From Petrolisthes cinctipes (taxonomy: Eukaryota; Arthropoda; Malacostraca; Decapoda; Porcellanidae), in assembly GCA_033782935.1 (NCBI GenBank), contig JAWQEG010000279.1, positions 3,156,445-3,220,444 on the forward strand: a stretch of 64,000 nucleotides of DNA, given 5' to 3'. Of the stretch, positions 35,400 to 48,612 are shown one piece after another. The position numbers were made by a program, and so were the translations under genes. The stretch's first letter is position 1. Each line of letters starts with the position of its first letter. Under the pieces are notes generated by a model that searched no databases, had not been told where the DNA came from, and saw only the letters and a list, made by a program, of their open reading frames with translations.

Positions 35400-38187
35400 G
35401 TACAGAAGATGCATGCACATATCGACTTTTGGGCACCTAAAAGATCGATTTTCAGTATGTTTTTGGCCTGTATTTTGAAAATACTCTAACACTTAGTAGG
35501 CATGTACAGATACCTTCTGGGACCTCTAAATATCGAATTTTCGGGTGTTTTGGGACTGAATTTGAGATATCGATTTTTTGGCACCTAAAATGTCGATTTT
35601 TAGCATGTTTTTAGCCTATATTTTGAAAATATTCTAGCACTGTGTAGGCATGTACAGATTGCTTCTGGGACCCCAAAATATTGAATTTTCGGGTTTTTTG
35701 AGCCTGAATTTGAGATATAAACGGGTACAGAAAATACATGCACATATTGACTTTGGGCATCTAAAATATCGATTTTAAGCATGTTTTTTGCCTGTAATTT
35801 GAAAATATTCTAACACTGTGTAGGCATGTACAGATTGCTTCTGGGACCCCAAAATATTGAATTTTCGGGTGTTTTGAGCCTGAATTTGAGATGTAAACGG
35901 GTACTGAAGATGCATGCACATATCGACTTTTGTGCTCCTAAAAGATCGATTTTCAGTATGTTTTGAGCATGTATTTTGAAAATACTCTAACACGGAGTAG
36001 GCATGTACAGATCGCTTCTGGGACCCCTAAATATCAAATTTTCGGGTGTTTTGGGACTGAATTTGAGATATCGACTTTTTGGCACCTAAAAGATCGATTT
36101 TTAGCATGTTTTTAGCCTATATTTTGAAAATATTCTAGCACTGTACAGATTGCTTCTGGGACCCCAAAATATTGAATTTTCGGATGCTTTGAGCCTGAAT
36201 TTGAGATATAAACGGGTACAGAAGATACATGCACATATTGACTTTGGGCACCAAAAATATCGATTTTCAGCATGTTTTGGGCCTGAATTTTGAAAATACT
36301 CTAACACGGAGTAGGCATATACAGATCGCTTCTGGGACCCCAAAATATCGAATTTTCGGGTGTTTAGGGCCAGAATTTGAGATATAAACGGGTACAGAAG
36401 ATGCATGCACATATCGACTTTTGGGCACCTAAAAGATCGATTTTCAGTATGTTTTTGGCCTGTATTTTGAAAATACTCTAACACTTAGTAGGCATGTACA
36501 GATACCTTCTGGGACCTCTAAATATCGAATTTTCGGGTGTTTTGGGACTGAATTTGAGATATCGATTTTTTGGCACCTAAAATGTCGATTTTTAGCATGT
36601 TTTTAGCCTAGATTTTGAAAATATCCTAGCACTGTATAGGCATGTACAGATTGCTTCTGGGACCCCAAAATATTGAATTTTCGGGTGTTTTGAGCTTGAA
36701 TTTGAGATATAAACGGGTACAGAAGATACATGCACATATTGACTTTGGGCATCTAAAATATCGATTTTCAGCATGTTTTGGGCCTGTATTTTGAAAATAC
36801 TCTAACATTGAGTAGGCATGTACAGATTGCTTCTGGGACCCCAAAATATTGAATTTTCGGGTGTTTTGAGCCTGAATTTGAGATATAAACGGGTACTGAA
36901 GATGCATGCACATATCGACTTTTGTGCACCTAAAAGATCGATTTTCAGTATGTTTTGAGCATGTATTTTGAAAATACTCTAACACGGAGTAGGTATGTAC
37001 AGATCGCTTCTGGGACCCCTAAATATCGAATTTTCGGGTGTTTTGGGACTGAATTTGAGATATCGACTTTTTGGCACCTAAAAGATCGATTTTTAGCATG
37101 TTTTTAGCCTATATTTTGAAAATATTCTAGCACTGTACAGATTGCTTCTGGGACCCCAAAATATTGAATTTACGGGTGTTTTGAGCCTGAATTTGAGATA
37201 TAAACGGGTACTGAAGATGCATGCACATATCGACTTTTGAGCACCTAAAAGATCGATTTTCAGTATGTTTTTGGCCTGTATTTTGAAAATACTCTAACAC
37301 GGAGTAGGCATGTACAGATACCTTCTGGGACCTTTAAATATCGAATTTTCGGATGTTTTGGGACTGAATTTGATATATCGATTTTTTGGCACCTAAATTG
37401 TCGATTTTTAGCATGTTTTTAGCCTTTATTTTGAAAATATTCTACCACTGTGTAGGCATGTACAGATTGCTTCTGGGACCCCAAAATATTGAATTTTCGG
37501 GTGTTTTGAGCCTGAATATGAGATATAAACGGGTACAGAAGATGCATGCACATATCGACTTTTGGGCATCTAAAATATCGATTTTCAGCATGTTTTGGGC
37601 CTGTGTTTTGAAAATAATTTAACACTGAGTAGGCATGTACAAATTGCTTCTGGGACCCCAAAATATTGAATTTTCGGGTGTTTTGAGCCTGAATTTGAGA
37701 TATAAACGGGTACTGAAGATGCATGCACATATCGACTTTTGTGCACCTAAAAGATCGATTTTCAGTATGTTTTGAGCATGTATTTTGAAAATACTCTAAC
37801 ACGGAGTAGGCATGTACAGATCGCTTCTGGGACCCCTAAATATCGAATTTTAGGGTGTTTTGGGGCTGAATTTGAGATATCGATTTTTAGCATGTTTTTA
37901 GCCTATATTTTGAAAATATTCTAGCACTGAGTAGGCATGTACAGATTGCTTCTGGGACCCCAAAATATTGAATTTTCGGGTGTTTTGAGCCTGAATTTGA
38001 GATATAAACGGGTACAGAAGATACTTGCACATATTGACTTTGGGCCCCAAAAATATCGATTTTCAGCATGTTTTGGGCCTGAATTTTGAAAATACTCTAA
38101 CACGGAGTAGGCATGTACAGATCGCTTCTGGGACCCCAAAATATCGAATATTCGGGTGTTTAGGGCCAGAATTTGAGATATAAACGG
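35400..38187 (+). repeat. 2788-bp HOR, copy 1
   Basis: Markers are AACACTTAGTAGGC, CGGATGCTTTGAGCC, AATATCCTAGCACTGTATAGGC split over adjacent positions, GGGACCTTTAAATATCG, GATATATCG, CACCTAAATTGTCG and a 23-bp loss at about 37879. The same set follows 2788 bp later. An internal 992-bp offset (35600 to 36592) again shows construction from double trimers. Confidence 0.82.
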
Positions 38188-40975
38188 GTACAGAAGATGC
38201 ATGCACATATCGACTTTTGGGCACCTAAAAGATCGATTTTCAGTATGTTTTTGGCCTGTATTTTGAAAATACTCTAACACTTAGTAGGCATGTACAGATA
38301 CCTTCTGGGACCTCTAAATATCGAATTTTCGGGTGTTTTGGGACTGAATTTGAGATATCGATTTTTTGGCACCTAAAATGTCGATTTTTAGCATGTTTTT
38401 AGCCTATATTTTGAAAATATTCTAGCACTGTGTAGGCATGTACAGATTGCTTCTGTTACCCCAAAATATTGAATTTTCGGGTTTTTTGAGCCTGAATTTG
38501 AGATATAAACGGGTACAGAAAATACATGCACATATTGACTTTGGGCATCTAAAATATCGATTTTCAGCATGTTTTTTGCCTGTAATTTGAAAATATTCTA
38601 ACACTGTGTAGGCATGTACAGATTGCTTCTGGGACCCCAAAATATTGAATTTTCGGGTGTTTTGAGCCTGAATTTGAGATGTAAACGGGTACTGAAGATG
38701 CATGCACATATCGACTTTTGTGCTCCTAAAAGATCGATTTTCAGTATGTTTTGAGCATGTATTTTGAAAATACTCTAACACGAAGTAGGCATGTACAGAT
38801 CGCTTCTGGGACCCCTAAATATCAAATTTTCGGGTGTTTTGGGACTGAATTTGAGATATCGACTTTTTGGCACCTAAAAGATCGATTTTTAGCATGTTTT
38901 TAGCCTATATTTTGAAAATATTCTAGCACTGTACAGATTGCTTCTGGGACCCCAAAATATTGAATTTTTGGATGCTTTGAGCCTGAATTTGAGATATAAA
39001 CGGGTACAGAAGATACATGCACATATTGACTTTGGGCACCAAAAATATCGATTTTCAGCATGTTTTGGGCCTGAATTTTGAAAATACTCTAACACGGAGT
39101 AGGCATATACAGATCGCTTCTGGGACCCCAAAATATCGAATTTTCGGGTGTTTAGGGCCAGAATTTGAGATATAAACGGGTACAGAAGATGCATGCACAT
39201 ATCGACTTTTGGGCACCTAAAAGATCGATTTTCAGTATGTTTTTGGCCTGTATTTTGAAAATACTCTAACACTTAGTAGGCATGTACAGATACCTTCTGG
39301 GACCTCTAAATATCGAATTTTCGGGTGTTTTGGGACTGAATTTGAGATATCGATTTTTTGGCACCTAAAATGTCGATTTTTAGCATGTTTTTAGCCTAGA
39401 TTTTGAAAATATCCTAGCACTGTATAGGCATGTACAGATTGCTTCTGGGACCCCAAAATATTGAATTTTCGGGTGTTTTGAGCTTGAATTTGAGATATAA
39501 ACGGGTACAGAAGATACATGCACATATTGACTTTGGGCATCTAAAATATCGATTTTCAGCATGTTTTGGGCCTGTATTTTGAAAATACTCTAACATTGAG
39601 TAGGCATGTACAGATTGCTTCTGGGACCCCAAAATATTGAATTTTCGGGTGTTTTGAGCCTGAATTTGAGATATAAACGGGTACTGAAGATGCATGCACA
39701 TATCGACTTTTGTGCACCTAAAAGATCGATTTTCAGTATGTTTTGAGCATGTATTTTGAAAATACTCTAACACGGAGTAGGTACGTACAGATCGCTTCTG
39801 GGACCCCTAAATATCGAATTTTCGGGTGTTTTGGGACTGAATTTGAGATATCGACTTTTTGGCACCTAAAAGATCGATTTTTAGCATGTTTTTAGCCTAT
39901 ATTTTGAAAATATTCTAGCACTGTACAGATTGCTTCTGGGACCCCAAAATATTGAATTTACGGGTGTTTTGAGCCTGAATTTGAGATATAAACGGGTACT
40001 GAAGATGCATGCACATATCGACTTTTGAGCACCTAAAAGATCGATTTTCAGTATGTTTTTGGCCTGTATTTTGAAAATACTCTAACACGGAGTAGGCATG
40101 TACAGATACCTTCTGGGACCTTTAAATATCGAATTTTCGGATGTTTTGGGACTGAATTTGATATATCGATTTTTTGGCACCTAAATTGTCGATTTTTAGC
40201 ATGTTTTTAGCCTTTATTTTGAAAATATTCTACCACTGTGTAGGCATGTACAGATTGCTTCTGGGACCAAAAAATATTGAATTTTCGGGTGTTTTGAGCC
40301 TGAATATGAGATATAAACGGGTACAGAAGATGCATGCACATATCGACTTTTGGGCATCTAAAATATCGATTTTCAGCATGTTTTGGGCCTGTGTTTTGAA
40401 AATAATTTAACACCGAGTAGGCATGTACAAATTGCTTCTGGGACCCCAAAATATTGAATTTTCGGGTGTTTTGAGCCTGAATTTGAGATATAAACGGGTA
40501 CTGAAGATGCATGCACATATCGACTTTTGTGCACCTAAAAGATCGATTTTCAGTATGTTTTGAGCATGTATTTTGAAAATACTCTAACACGGAGTAGGCA
40601 TGTACAGATCGCTTCTGGGACCCCTAAATATCGAATTTTAGGGTGTTTTGGGGCTGAATTTGAGATATCGATTTTTAGCATGTTTTTAGCCTATATTTTG
40701 AAAATATTCTAGCACTGAGTAGGCATGTACAGATTGCTTCTGGGACCCCAAAATATTGAATTTTCGGGTGTTTTGAGCCTGAATTTGAGATATAAACGGG
40801 TACAGAAGATACTTGCACATATTGACTTTGGGCCCCAAAAATATCGATTTTCAGCATGTTTTGGGCCTGAATTTTGAAAATACTCTAACACGGAGTAGGC
40901 ATGTACAGATCGCTTCTGGGACCCCAAAATATCGAATATTCGGGTGTTTAGGGCCAGAATTTGAGATATAAACGG
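38188..40975 (+). repeat. 2788-bp HOR, copy 2
   Basis: Second copy at offset 2788, with single-base differences such as GGACCAAAAAATATTG near 40266 and GTACGTACAG near 39781. It ends near 41036, where GTATGTTTTGAGCATG replaces the GTATGTTTTTGGCCTG of copy 1. Confidence 0.82.
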
Positions 40976-41805
40976 GTACAGAAGATGCATGCACATATCG
41001 ACTTTTGGGCACCTAAAAGATCGATTTTCAGTATGTTTTGAGCATGTATTTTGAAAATACTCTAACACGGAGTAGGCATGTACAGATCGCTTCTGGGACC
41101 CCTAAATATCAAATTTTCGAATGTTTTGGGACTGAATTTGAGATATCGACTTTTTGGCACCTAAAAGATCGATTTTTAGCATGTTTTTAACCTATATTTT
41201 GAAAATATTCTAGCACTGTACAGATTGCTTCTGGGACCCCAAAATATTGAATTTTCGGGTGTTTTGAGCCTGAATTTGAGATATAAACGGGTACAGAAGA
41301 TACATGCACATATTGAATTTGGGCACCAAAAATATCGATTTTCAGCATGTTTTGGGCCTGAATTTTGAAAATACTCTAACACGGAGTAGGCATGTACAGA
41401 TTGCTTCTGGGACCCCAAAATATTGAATTTTCGGGTGTTTTGAGCCTGAATTTGAGATGTAAACGGGTACTGAAGATGCATGCACATATCGACTTTTGTG
41501 CTCCTAAAAGATCGATTTTCAGTATGTTTTGAGCATGTATTTTGAAAATACTCTAACACGGAGTAGGCATGTACAGATCGCTTCTGGGACCCCTAAATAT
41601 CAAATTTTCGGGTGTTTTGGGACTGAATTTGAGATATCGACTTTTTGGCACCTAAAAGATCGATTTTTAGCATGTTTTTAGCCTATATTTTGAAAATATT
41701 CTAGCACTGTACAGATTGCTTCTGGGACCCCAAAATATTGAATTTTCGGATGCTTTGAGCCTGAATTTGAGATATAAACGGGTACAGAAGATACATGCAC
41801 ATATT

Positions 41806-42482
41806 GACTTTGGGCACCAAAAATATCGATTTTCAGCATGTTTTGGGCCTGAATTTTGAAAATACTCTAACACGGAGTAGGCATATACAGATCGCTTCTG
41901 GGACCCCAAAATATCGAATTTTCGGGTGTTTAGGGCCAGAATTTGAGATATAAACGGGTACAGAAGATGCATGCACATATCGACTTTTGGGCACCTAAAA
42001 GATCGATTTTCAGTATGTTTTTGGCCTGTATTTTGAAAATACTCTAACACTTAGTAGGCATGTACAGATACCTTCTGGGACCTCTAAATATCGAATTTTC
42101 GGGTGTTTTGGGACTGAATTTGAGATATCGATTTTTTGGCACCTAAAATGTCGATTTTTAGCATGTTTTTAGCCTAGATTTTGAAAATATCCTAGCACTG
42201 TATAGGCATGTACAGATTGCTTCTGGGACCCCAAAATATTGAATTTTCGGGTGTTTTGAGCTTGAATTTGAGATATAAACGGGTACAGAAGATACATGCA
42301 CATATTGACTTTGGGCATCTAAAATATCGATTTTCAGCATGTTTTGGGCCTGTATTTTGAAAATACTCTAACATTGAGTAGGCATGTACAGATTGCTTCT
42401 GGGACCCCAAAATATTGAATTTTCGGGTGTTTTGAGCCTGAATTTGAGATATAAACGGGTACTGAAGATGCATGCACATATT
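41806..42482 (+). repeat. 677-bp tandem duplication, unit 1
   Basis: 677 = 176 + 177 + 148 + 176, that is, one trimer plus one beta monomer, so the duplication is out of register with the 501-bp trimer. It starts at TTGACTTTGGGCACC near 41806 and is repeated from about 42483. Confidence 0.76.
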
Positions 42483-43159
42483 GACTTTGGGCACCAAAAA
42501 TATCGATTTTCAGCATGTTTTGGGCCTGAATTTTGAAAATACTCTAACACGGAGTAGGCATATACAGATCGCTTCTGGGACCCCAAAATATCGAATTTTC
42601 GGGTGTTTAGGGCCAGAATTTGAGATATAAACGGGTACAGAAGATGCATGCACATATCGACTTTTGGGCACCTAAAAGATCGATTTTCAGTATGTTTTTG
42701 GCCTGTATTTTGAAAATACTCTAACACTTAGTAGGCATGTACAGATACCTTCTGGGACCTCTAAATATCGAATTTTCGGGTGTTTTGGGACTGAATTTGA
42801 GATATCGATTTTTTGGCACCTAAAATGTCGATTTTTAGCATGTTTTTAGCCTAGATTTTGAAAATATCCTAGCACTGTATAGGCATGTACAGATTGCTTC
42901 TGGGACCCCAAAATATTGAATTTTCGGGTGTTTTGAGCCTGATTTTGAGATATAAATGGGTACAGAAGATACATGCACATATTGACTTTGGGCATCCAAA
43001 ATATCGATTTTCAGCATGTTTTGGGCCTGTATTTTGAAAATACTCTAACACTGAGTAGGCATGTACAGATTGCTTCTGGGACCCCAAAATATTGAATTTT
43101 CGGGTGTTTTGAGCCTGAATTTGAGATATAAACGGGTACTGAAGATGCATGCACATATC
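42483..43159 (+). repeat. 677-bp tandem duplication, unit 2
   Basis: Repeats unit 1 at offset 677 with several changes, including GCCTGATTTTGAG and TATAAATGGG near 42945. At the joint near 42460-42490 a gamma-like GTACTGAAGATGCATGC runs directly into a beta-like ATATTGACTTTGGGC, producing a hybrid monomer. Confidence 0.76.
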
Positions 43160-45039
43160 GACTTTTGTGCACCTAAAAGATCGATTTTCAGTATGTTTTG
43201 AGCATGTATTTTGAAAATACTCTAACACGGAGTAGGTATGTACAGATCGCTTCTGGGACCCCTAAATATCGAATTTTCGGGTGTTTTGGGACTGAATTTG
43301 AGATATCAACTTTTTGGCACCTAAAAGATCGATTTTTAGCATGTTTTTAGCCTATATTTTGAAAATATTCTAGCACTGTACAGATTGCTTCTGGGACCCC
43401 AAAATATTGAATTTACGGGTGTTTTGAGCCTGAATTTGAGATATAAACGGGTACTGAAGATGCATGCACATATCGACTTTTGAGCACCTAAAAGATCGAT
43501 TTTCAGTATGTTTTTGGCCTGTATTTTGAAAATACTCTAACACGGAGTAGGCATGTACAGATACCTTCTGGGACCTTTAAATATCGAATTTTCGGATGTT
43601 TTGGGACTGAATTTGATATATCGATTTTTTGGCACCTAAATTGTCGATTTTTAGCATGTTTTTAGCCTTTATTTTGAAAATATTCTACCACTGTGTAGGC
43701 ATGTACAGATTGCTTCTGGGACCCCAAAATATTGAATTTTCGGGTGTTTTGAGCCTGAATATGAGATATAAACGGGTACAGAAGATGCATGCACATATCG
43801 ATTTTCAGCATGTTTTGGGCCTGTGTATTGAAAATACTTTAACACTGAGTAGGCATGTACAAATTGCTTCTGGGACCCCAAAATATTGAATTTTCGGGTG
43901 TTTTGAGCCTGAATTTGAGATATAAACGGGTACTGAAGATGCATGCACATATCGACTTTTGTGCACCTAAAAGATCGATTTTCAGTATGTTTTGAGCATG
44001 TATTTTGAAAATACTCTAACACGGAGTAGGCATGTACAGATCGCTTCTGGGACCCCTAAATATCGAATTTTAGGGTGTTTTGGGGCTGAATTTGAGATAT
44101 CGATTTTTAGCATGTTTTTAGCCTATATTTTGAAAATATTCTAGCACTGAGTAGGCATGTACAGATTGCTTCTGGGACCACAAAATATTGAATTTTCGGG
44201 TGTTTTGAGCCTGAATTTGAGATATAAACGGGTACAGAAGATACTTGCACATATTGACTTTGGGCCCCAAAAATATCGATTTTCAGCATGTTTTGGGCCT
44301 GAATTTTGAAAATACTCTAACACGGAGTAGGCATGTACAGATCGCTTCTGGGACCCCAAAATATCGAATATTCGGGTGTTTAGGGCCAGAATTTGAGATA
44401 TAAACGGGTACAGAAGATGCATGCACATATCGACTTTTGGGCACCTAAAAGATCGATTTTCAGTATGTTTTGAGCATGTATTTTGAAAATACTCTAACAC
44501 GGAGTAGGCATGTACAGATCGCTTCTGGGACCCCTAAATATCAAATTTTCGAATGTTTTGGGACTGAATTTCAGATATCGACTTTTTGGCACCTAAAAGA
44601 TCGATTTTTAGCATGTTTTTAACCTATATTTTGAAAATATTCTAGCACTGTACAGATTGCTTCTGGGACCCTAAAATATTGAATTTTCGGGTGTTTTGAG
44701 CCTGAATTTGAGATATAAACGGGTACAGAAGATACATGCACATATTGAATTTGGGCACCAAAAATATCGATTTTCAGCATGTTTTGGGCCTGAATTTTGA
44801 AAATACTCTAACACGGAGTAGGCATATACAGATCGCTTCTGGGACCCCAAAATATCGAATTTTCGGGTGTTTAGGGCCAGAATTTGAGATATAAACGGGT
44901 ACAGAAGATGCATGCACATATCGACTTTTGGGCACCTAAAAGATCGATTTTCAGTATGTTTTTGGCCTGTATTTTGAAAATACTCTAACACTTAGTAGAC
45001 ATGTACAGATACCTTCTGGGACCTCTAAATATCGAATTT

Positions 45040-46310
45040 TCGGGTGTTTAGGGCCAGAATTTGAGATATAAACGGGTACAGAAGATGCATGCACATATCG
45101 ACTTTTGTGCACCTAAAAGATCGATTTTCAATATGTTTTGAGCATGTATTTTGAAAATACTCTAACACGGAGTAGGCATGTACAGATCGCTTCTCTAAAT
45201 ATCGAATTTTCGGGTGTTTTGGGACTGAATTTGAGATATCGACTTTTTGGCACCTAAAAGATCGATTTTTAGCATGTTTTTAGCCTATATTTTGAAAATA
45301 TTCTAGCACTGTACAGATTGCTTCTGGGACCCCAAAATATTGAATTTTCGGGTGTTTTGAGCCTGAATTTGAGATATAAACGGGTACTGAAGATGCATGC
45401 ACATATCGACTTTTGTGCACCTAAAAGATCGATTTTCAGTATGTTTTGAGCATGTATTTTGAAAATACTCTAACACGGAATAGGCATGTACAGATCGCTT
45501 CTGGGACCCCTAAATATCGAATTTTCGGGTGTTTTGGGACTGAATTTGAGATATAAACGGGTAGAGAAGATGGATGCACATATCGACTTTTGGGCACCTA
45601 AAAGATCTATTTTCAGTATGTTTTTGGCCTGTATTTTGAAAATACTCTAACACGGAGTAAGCATGTACAGATACCTTCTGGGACCTCTAAATATCGAATT
45701 TTCGGGTATTTTGGGACTGAATTTGAGATATCGATTTTTTGGCACCTAAAATGTCGATTTTTAGCATGTTTTTAGCCTATATTTTGAAAATATTCTAGCA
45801 CTGTGTAGGCATGTACAGATTGCTTCTGGGACCCCAAAATATTAAATTTTCGGGTGTTTTGAGCCTGAATTTGAGATATAAACGGGTACAGAAGATACAT
45901 GCACATATTGACTTTGGGCATCTAAAAGATCGATTTTCAATATGTTTTGAGCATGTATTTTGAAAATACTCTAACACGGAGTAGGCATGTACAGATCGCT
46001 TCTGGGACCCCTAAATATCGAATTTTCGGGTGTTTTGGGACTGAATTTGAGATATCGACTTTTTGGCACCTAAAAGATCGATTTTTAGCATGTTTTTAGC
46101 CTATATTTTGAAAATATTCTAGCACTGTACAGATTGCTTCTGGGACCCCAAAATATTGAATTTTCGGGTGTTTTGAGCCTGAATTTGAGATATAAACGGG
46201 TACAGAAGATACATGCACATATTGACTTTGGGCACCAAAAATATCGATTTTCAGCATGTTTTTAGCCTATATTTTGAAAATATTCTAGCACTGTGTAGGC
46301 ATGTACAGAT
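45040..46310 (+). repeat. 1.27-kb segment, copy 1 of a pair 2302 bp apart
   Basis: Markers: the 7-bp loss GATCGCTTCTCTAAAT at about 45186-45200, CACGGAATAGGC, GGTAGAGAAGATGGATGC, AAAGATCTATTTTCAG, CGGAGTAAGCATG, AATATTAAATTTTC. All recur 2302 bp later. Confidence 0.78.
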
Positions 46311-47341
46311 TGCTTCTGGGACCCCAAAATATTGAATTTTCGGGTGTTTTGAGCCTGAATTTGAGATATAAACGGGTACTGAAGATGCATGCACATATCG
46401 ACTTTTGAGCACCTAAAAGATCGATTTTCAGTATGTTTTGAGCATGTATTTTGAAAATACTCTAACACGGAGTAGGCATGTACAGATCGCTTCTGGGACC
46501 CCTAAATATCGAATTTTCGGGTGTTTTGGGACTGAATTTGAGATATCGACTTTTTGGCACCTAAAAGATCGATTTTTAGCATGTTTTTAGCCTATATTTT
46601 GAAAATATTCTAGCACTGAGTAGGCATGTACAGATTGCTTCTGGGACCCCAAAATATTGAATTTTCGGGTGTTTTGAGCCTGAATTTGAGATATAAACGG
46701 GTAAAGAAGATACTTGCACATATTGACTTTGGGCATCTAAAATATCGATTTTCAGCATGTTTTGGGCCTGAATTTTGAAAATACTCTAACACGGAGTAGG
46801 CATGTACAGATCGCTTCTGGGACCCCAAAATATCGAATTTTCGGGTGTTTAGGGCCAGAATTTGAGATATAAACGGGTACAGAAGATGCATGCACATATT
46901 GACTTTTGTGCACCTAAAAGATCAATTTTCAGTATGTTTTTGGCGTGTATTTTGAAAATACTCTAACACGGAGTAGGCATGTACAGATACCTTCTGAGAC
47001 CTCTAAATATCGAATTTTCGGGTGTTTTGGGACTGAATTTGAGATATCGATTTTTAGGCACCTAAAATGTCGATTTTTAGCATGTTTTTAGCCTATATTG
47101 TGAAAATATTCTAGCACTGTGTAGGCATGTACAGATTGCTTCTGGGACCCCAAAATATTAAATTTTCGGGTGTTTTGAGCCTGAATTTGAGATATAAACG
47201 GGTACAGAAGATACATGCACATATTGACTTTGGGCATCTATAATATCGATTTTCAGCATGTTTTGGGCCTGAATTTTGAAAATACTCTAACACGGAGTAG
47301 GCATGTACAGATCACTTCTGGGACCTATAAATATCGAATTT
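46311..47341 (+). repeat. Intervening trimers between the 2302-bp pair
   Basis: About two trimers of ordinary composition, with variants GGTAAAGAAGATACTTGC near 46702, TTTTTGGCGTG near 46939, CTGAGACCTCT near 46995 and ATATTGTGAAAATA near 47096. The final monomers (47110-47330) resemble 60565-60780 in the junction before the third 6.2-kb HOR copy. Confidence 0.68.
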
Positions 47342-48612
47342 TCGGGTGTTTAGGGCCAGAATTTGAGATATAAACGGGTACAGAAGATGCATGCACATAT
47401 CGACTTTTGTGCACCTAAAAGATCGATTTTCAATATGTTTTGAGCATGTATTTTGAAAATACTCTAACACGGAGTAGGCATGTACAGATCGCTTCTCTAA
47501 ATATCGAATTTTCGGGTGTTTTGGGACTGAATTTGAGATATCGACTTTTTGGCACCTAAAAGATCGATTTTTAGCATGTTTTTAGCCTATATTTTGAAAA
47601 TATTCTAGCACTGTACAGATTGCTTCTGGGACCCCAAAATATTGAATTTTCGGGTGTTTTGAGCCTGAATTTGAGATATAAACGGGTACTGAAGATGCAT
47701 GCACATATCGACTTTTGTGCACCTAAAAGATCGATTTTCAGTATGTTTTGAGCATGTATTTTGAAAATACTCTAACACGGAATAGGCATGTACAGATCGC
47801 TTCTGGGACCCCTAAATATCGAATTTTCGGGTGTTTTGGGACTGAATTTGAGATATAAACGGGTAGAGAAGATGGATGCACATATCGACTTTTGGGCACC
47901 TAAAAGATCTATTTTCAGTATGTTTTTGGCCTGTATTTTGAAAATACTCTAACACGGAGTAAGCATGTACAGATACCTTCTGGGACCTCTAAATATCGAA
48001 TTTTCGGGTATTTTGGGACTGAATTTGAGATATCGATTTTTTGGCACCTAAAATGTCGATTTTTAGCATGTTTTTAGCCTATATTTTGAAAATATTCTAG
48101 CACTGTGTAGGCATGTACAGATTGCTTCTGGGACCCCAAAATATTAAATTTTCGGGTGTTTTGAGCCTGAATTTGAGATATAAACGGGTACAGAAGATAC
48201 ATGCACATATTGACTTTGGGCATCTAAAAGATCGATTTTCAATATGTTTTGAGCATGTATTTTGAAAATACTCTAACACGGAGTAGGCATGTACAGATCG
48301 CTTCTGGGACCCCTAAATATCGAATTTTCGGGTGTTTTGGGACTGAATTTGAGATATCGACTTTTTGGCACCTAAAAGATCGATTTTTAGCATGTTTTTA
48401 GCCTATATTTTGAAAATATTCTAGCACTGTACAGATTGCTTCTGGGACCCCAAAATATTGAATTTTCGGGTGTTTTGAGCCTGAATTTGAGCTATAAACG
48501 GGTACAGAAGATACATGCACATATTGACTTTGGGCACCAAAAATATCGATTTTCAGCATGTTTTTAGCCTATATTTTGAAAATATTCTAGCACTGTGTAG
48601 GCATGTACAGAT
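47342..48612 (+). repeat. 1.27-kb segment, copy 2 of a pair 2302 bp apart
   Basis: Repeats 45040-46310 at offset 2302, with the same CTTCTCTAAAT loss at about 47491-47502. It ends near GCTATTGGGGCCCC at 48612, where copy 1 has GCTTCTGGGACCCC. Its right half is also the beginning of the 6.2-6.5 kb HOR. Confidence 0.78.

Larger units (their letters stand above)
40976..44815 (+). repeat. 2788-bp HOR, rearranged copy 3
   Basis: From about 41440 the sequence follows copy 2 at offset 2778, then at 3455 after a 677-bp internal duplication, then at 3432 after a 23-bp loss near 43797. The segment around 44100-44815 follows 40670-41385 at offset 3432. It holds the same markers as copies 1 and 2, so it is a third copy reshaped by unequal exchange. 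Confidence 0.74.
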
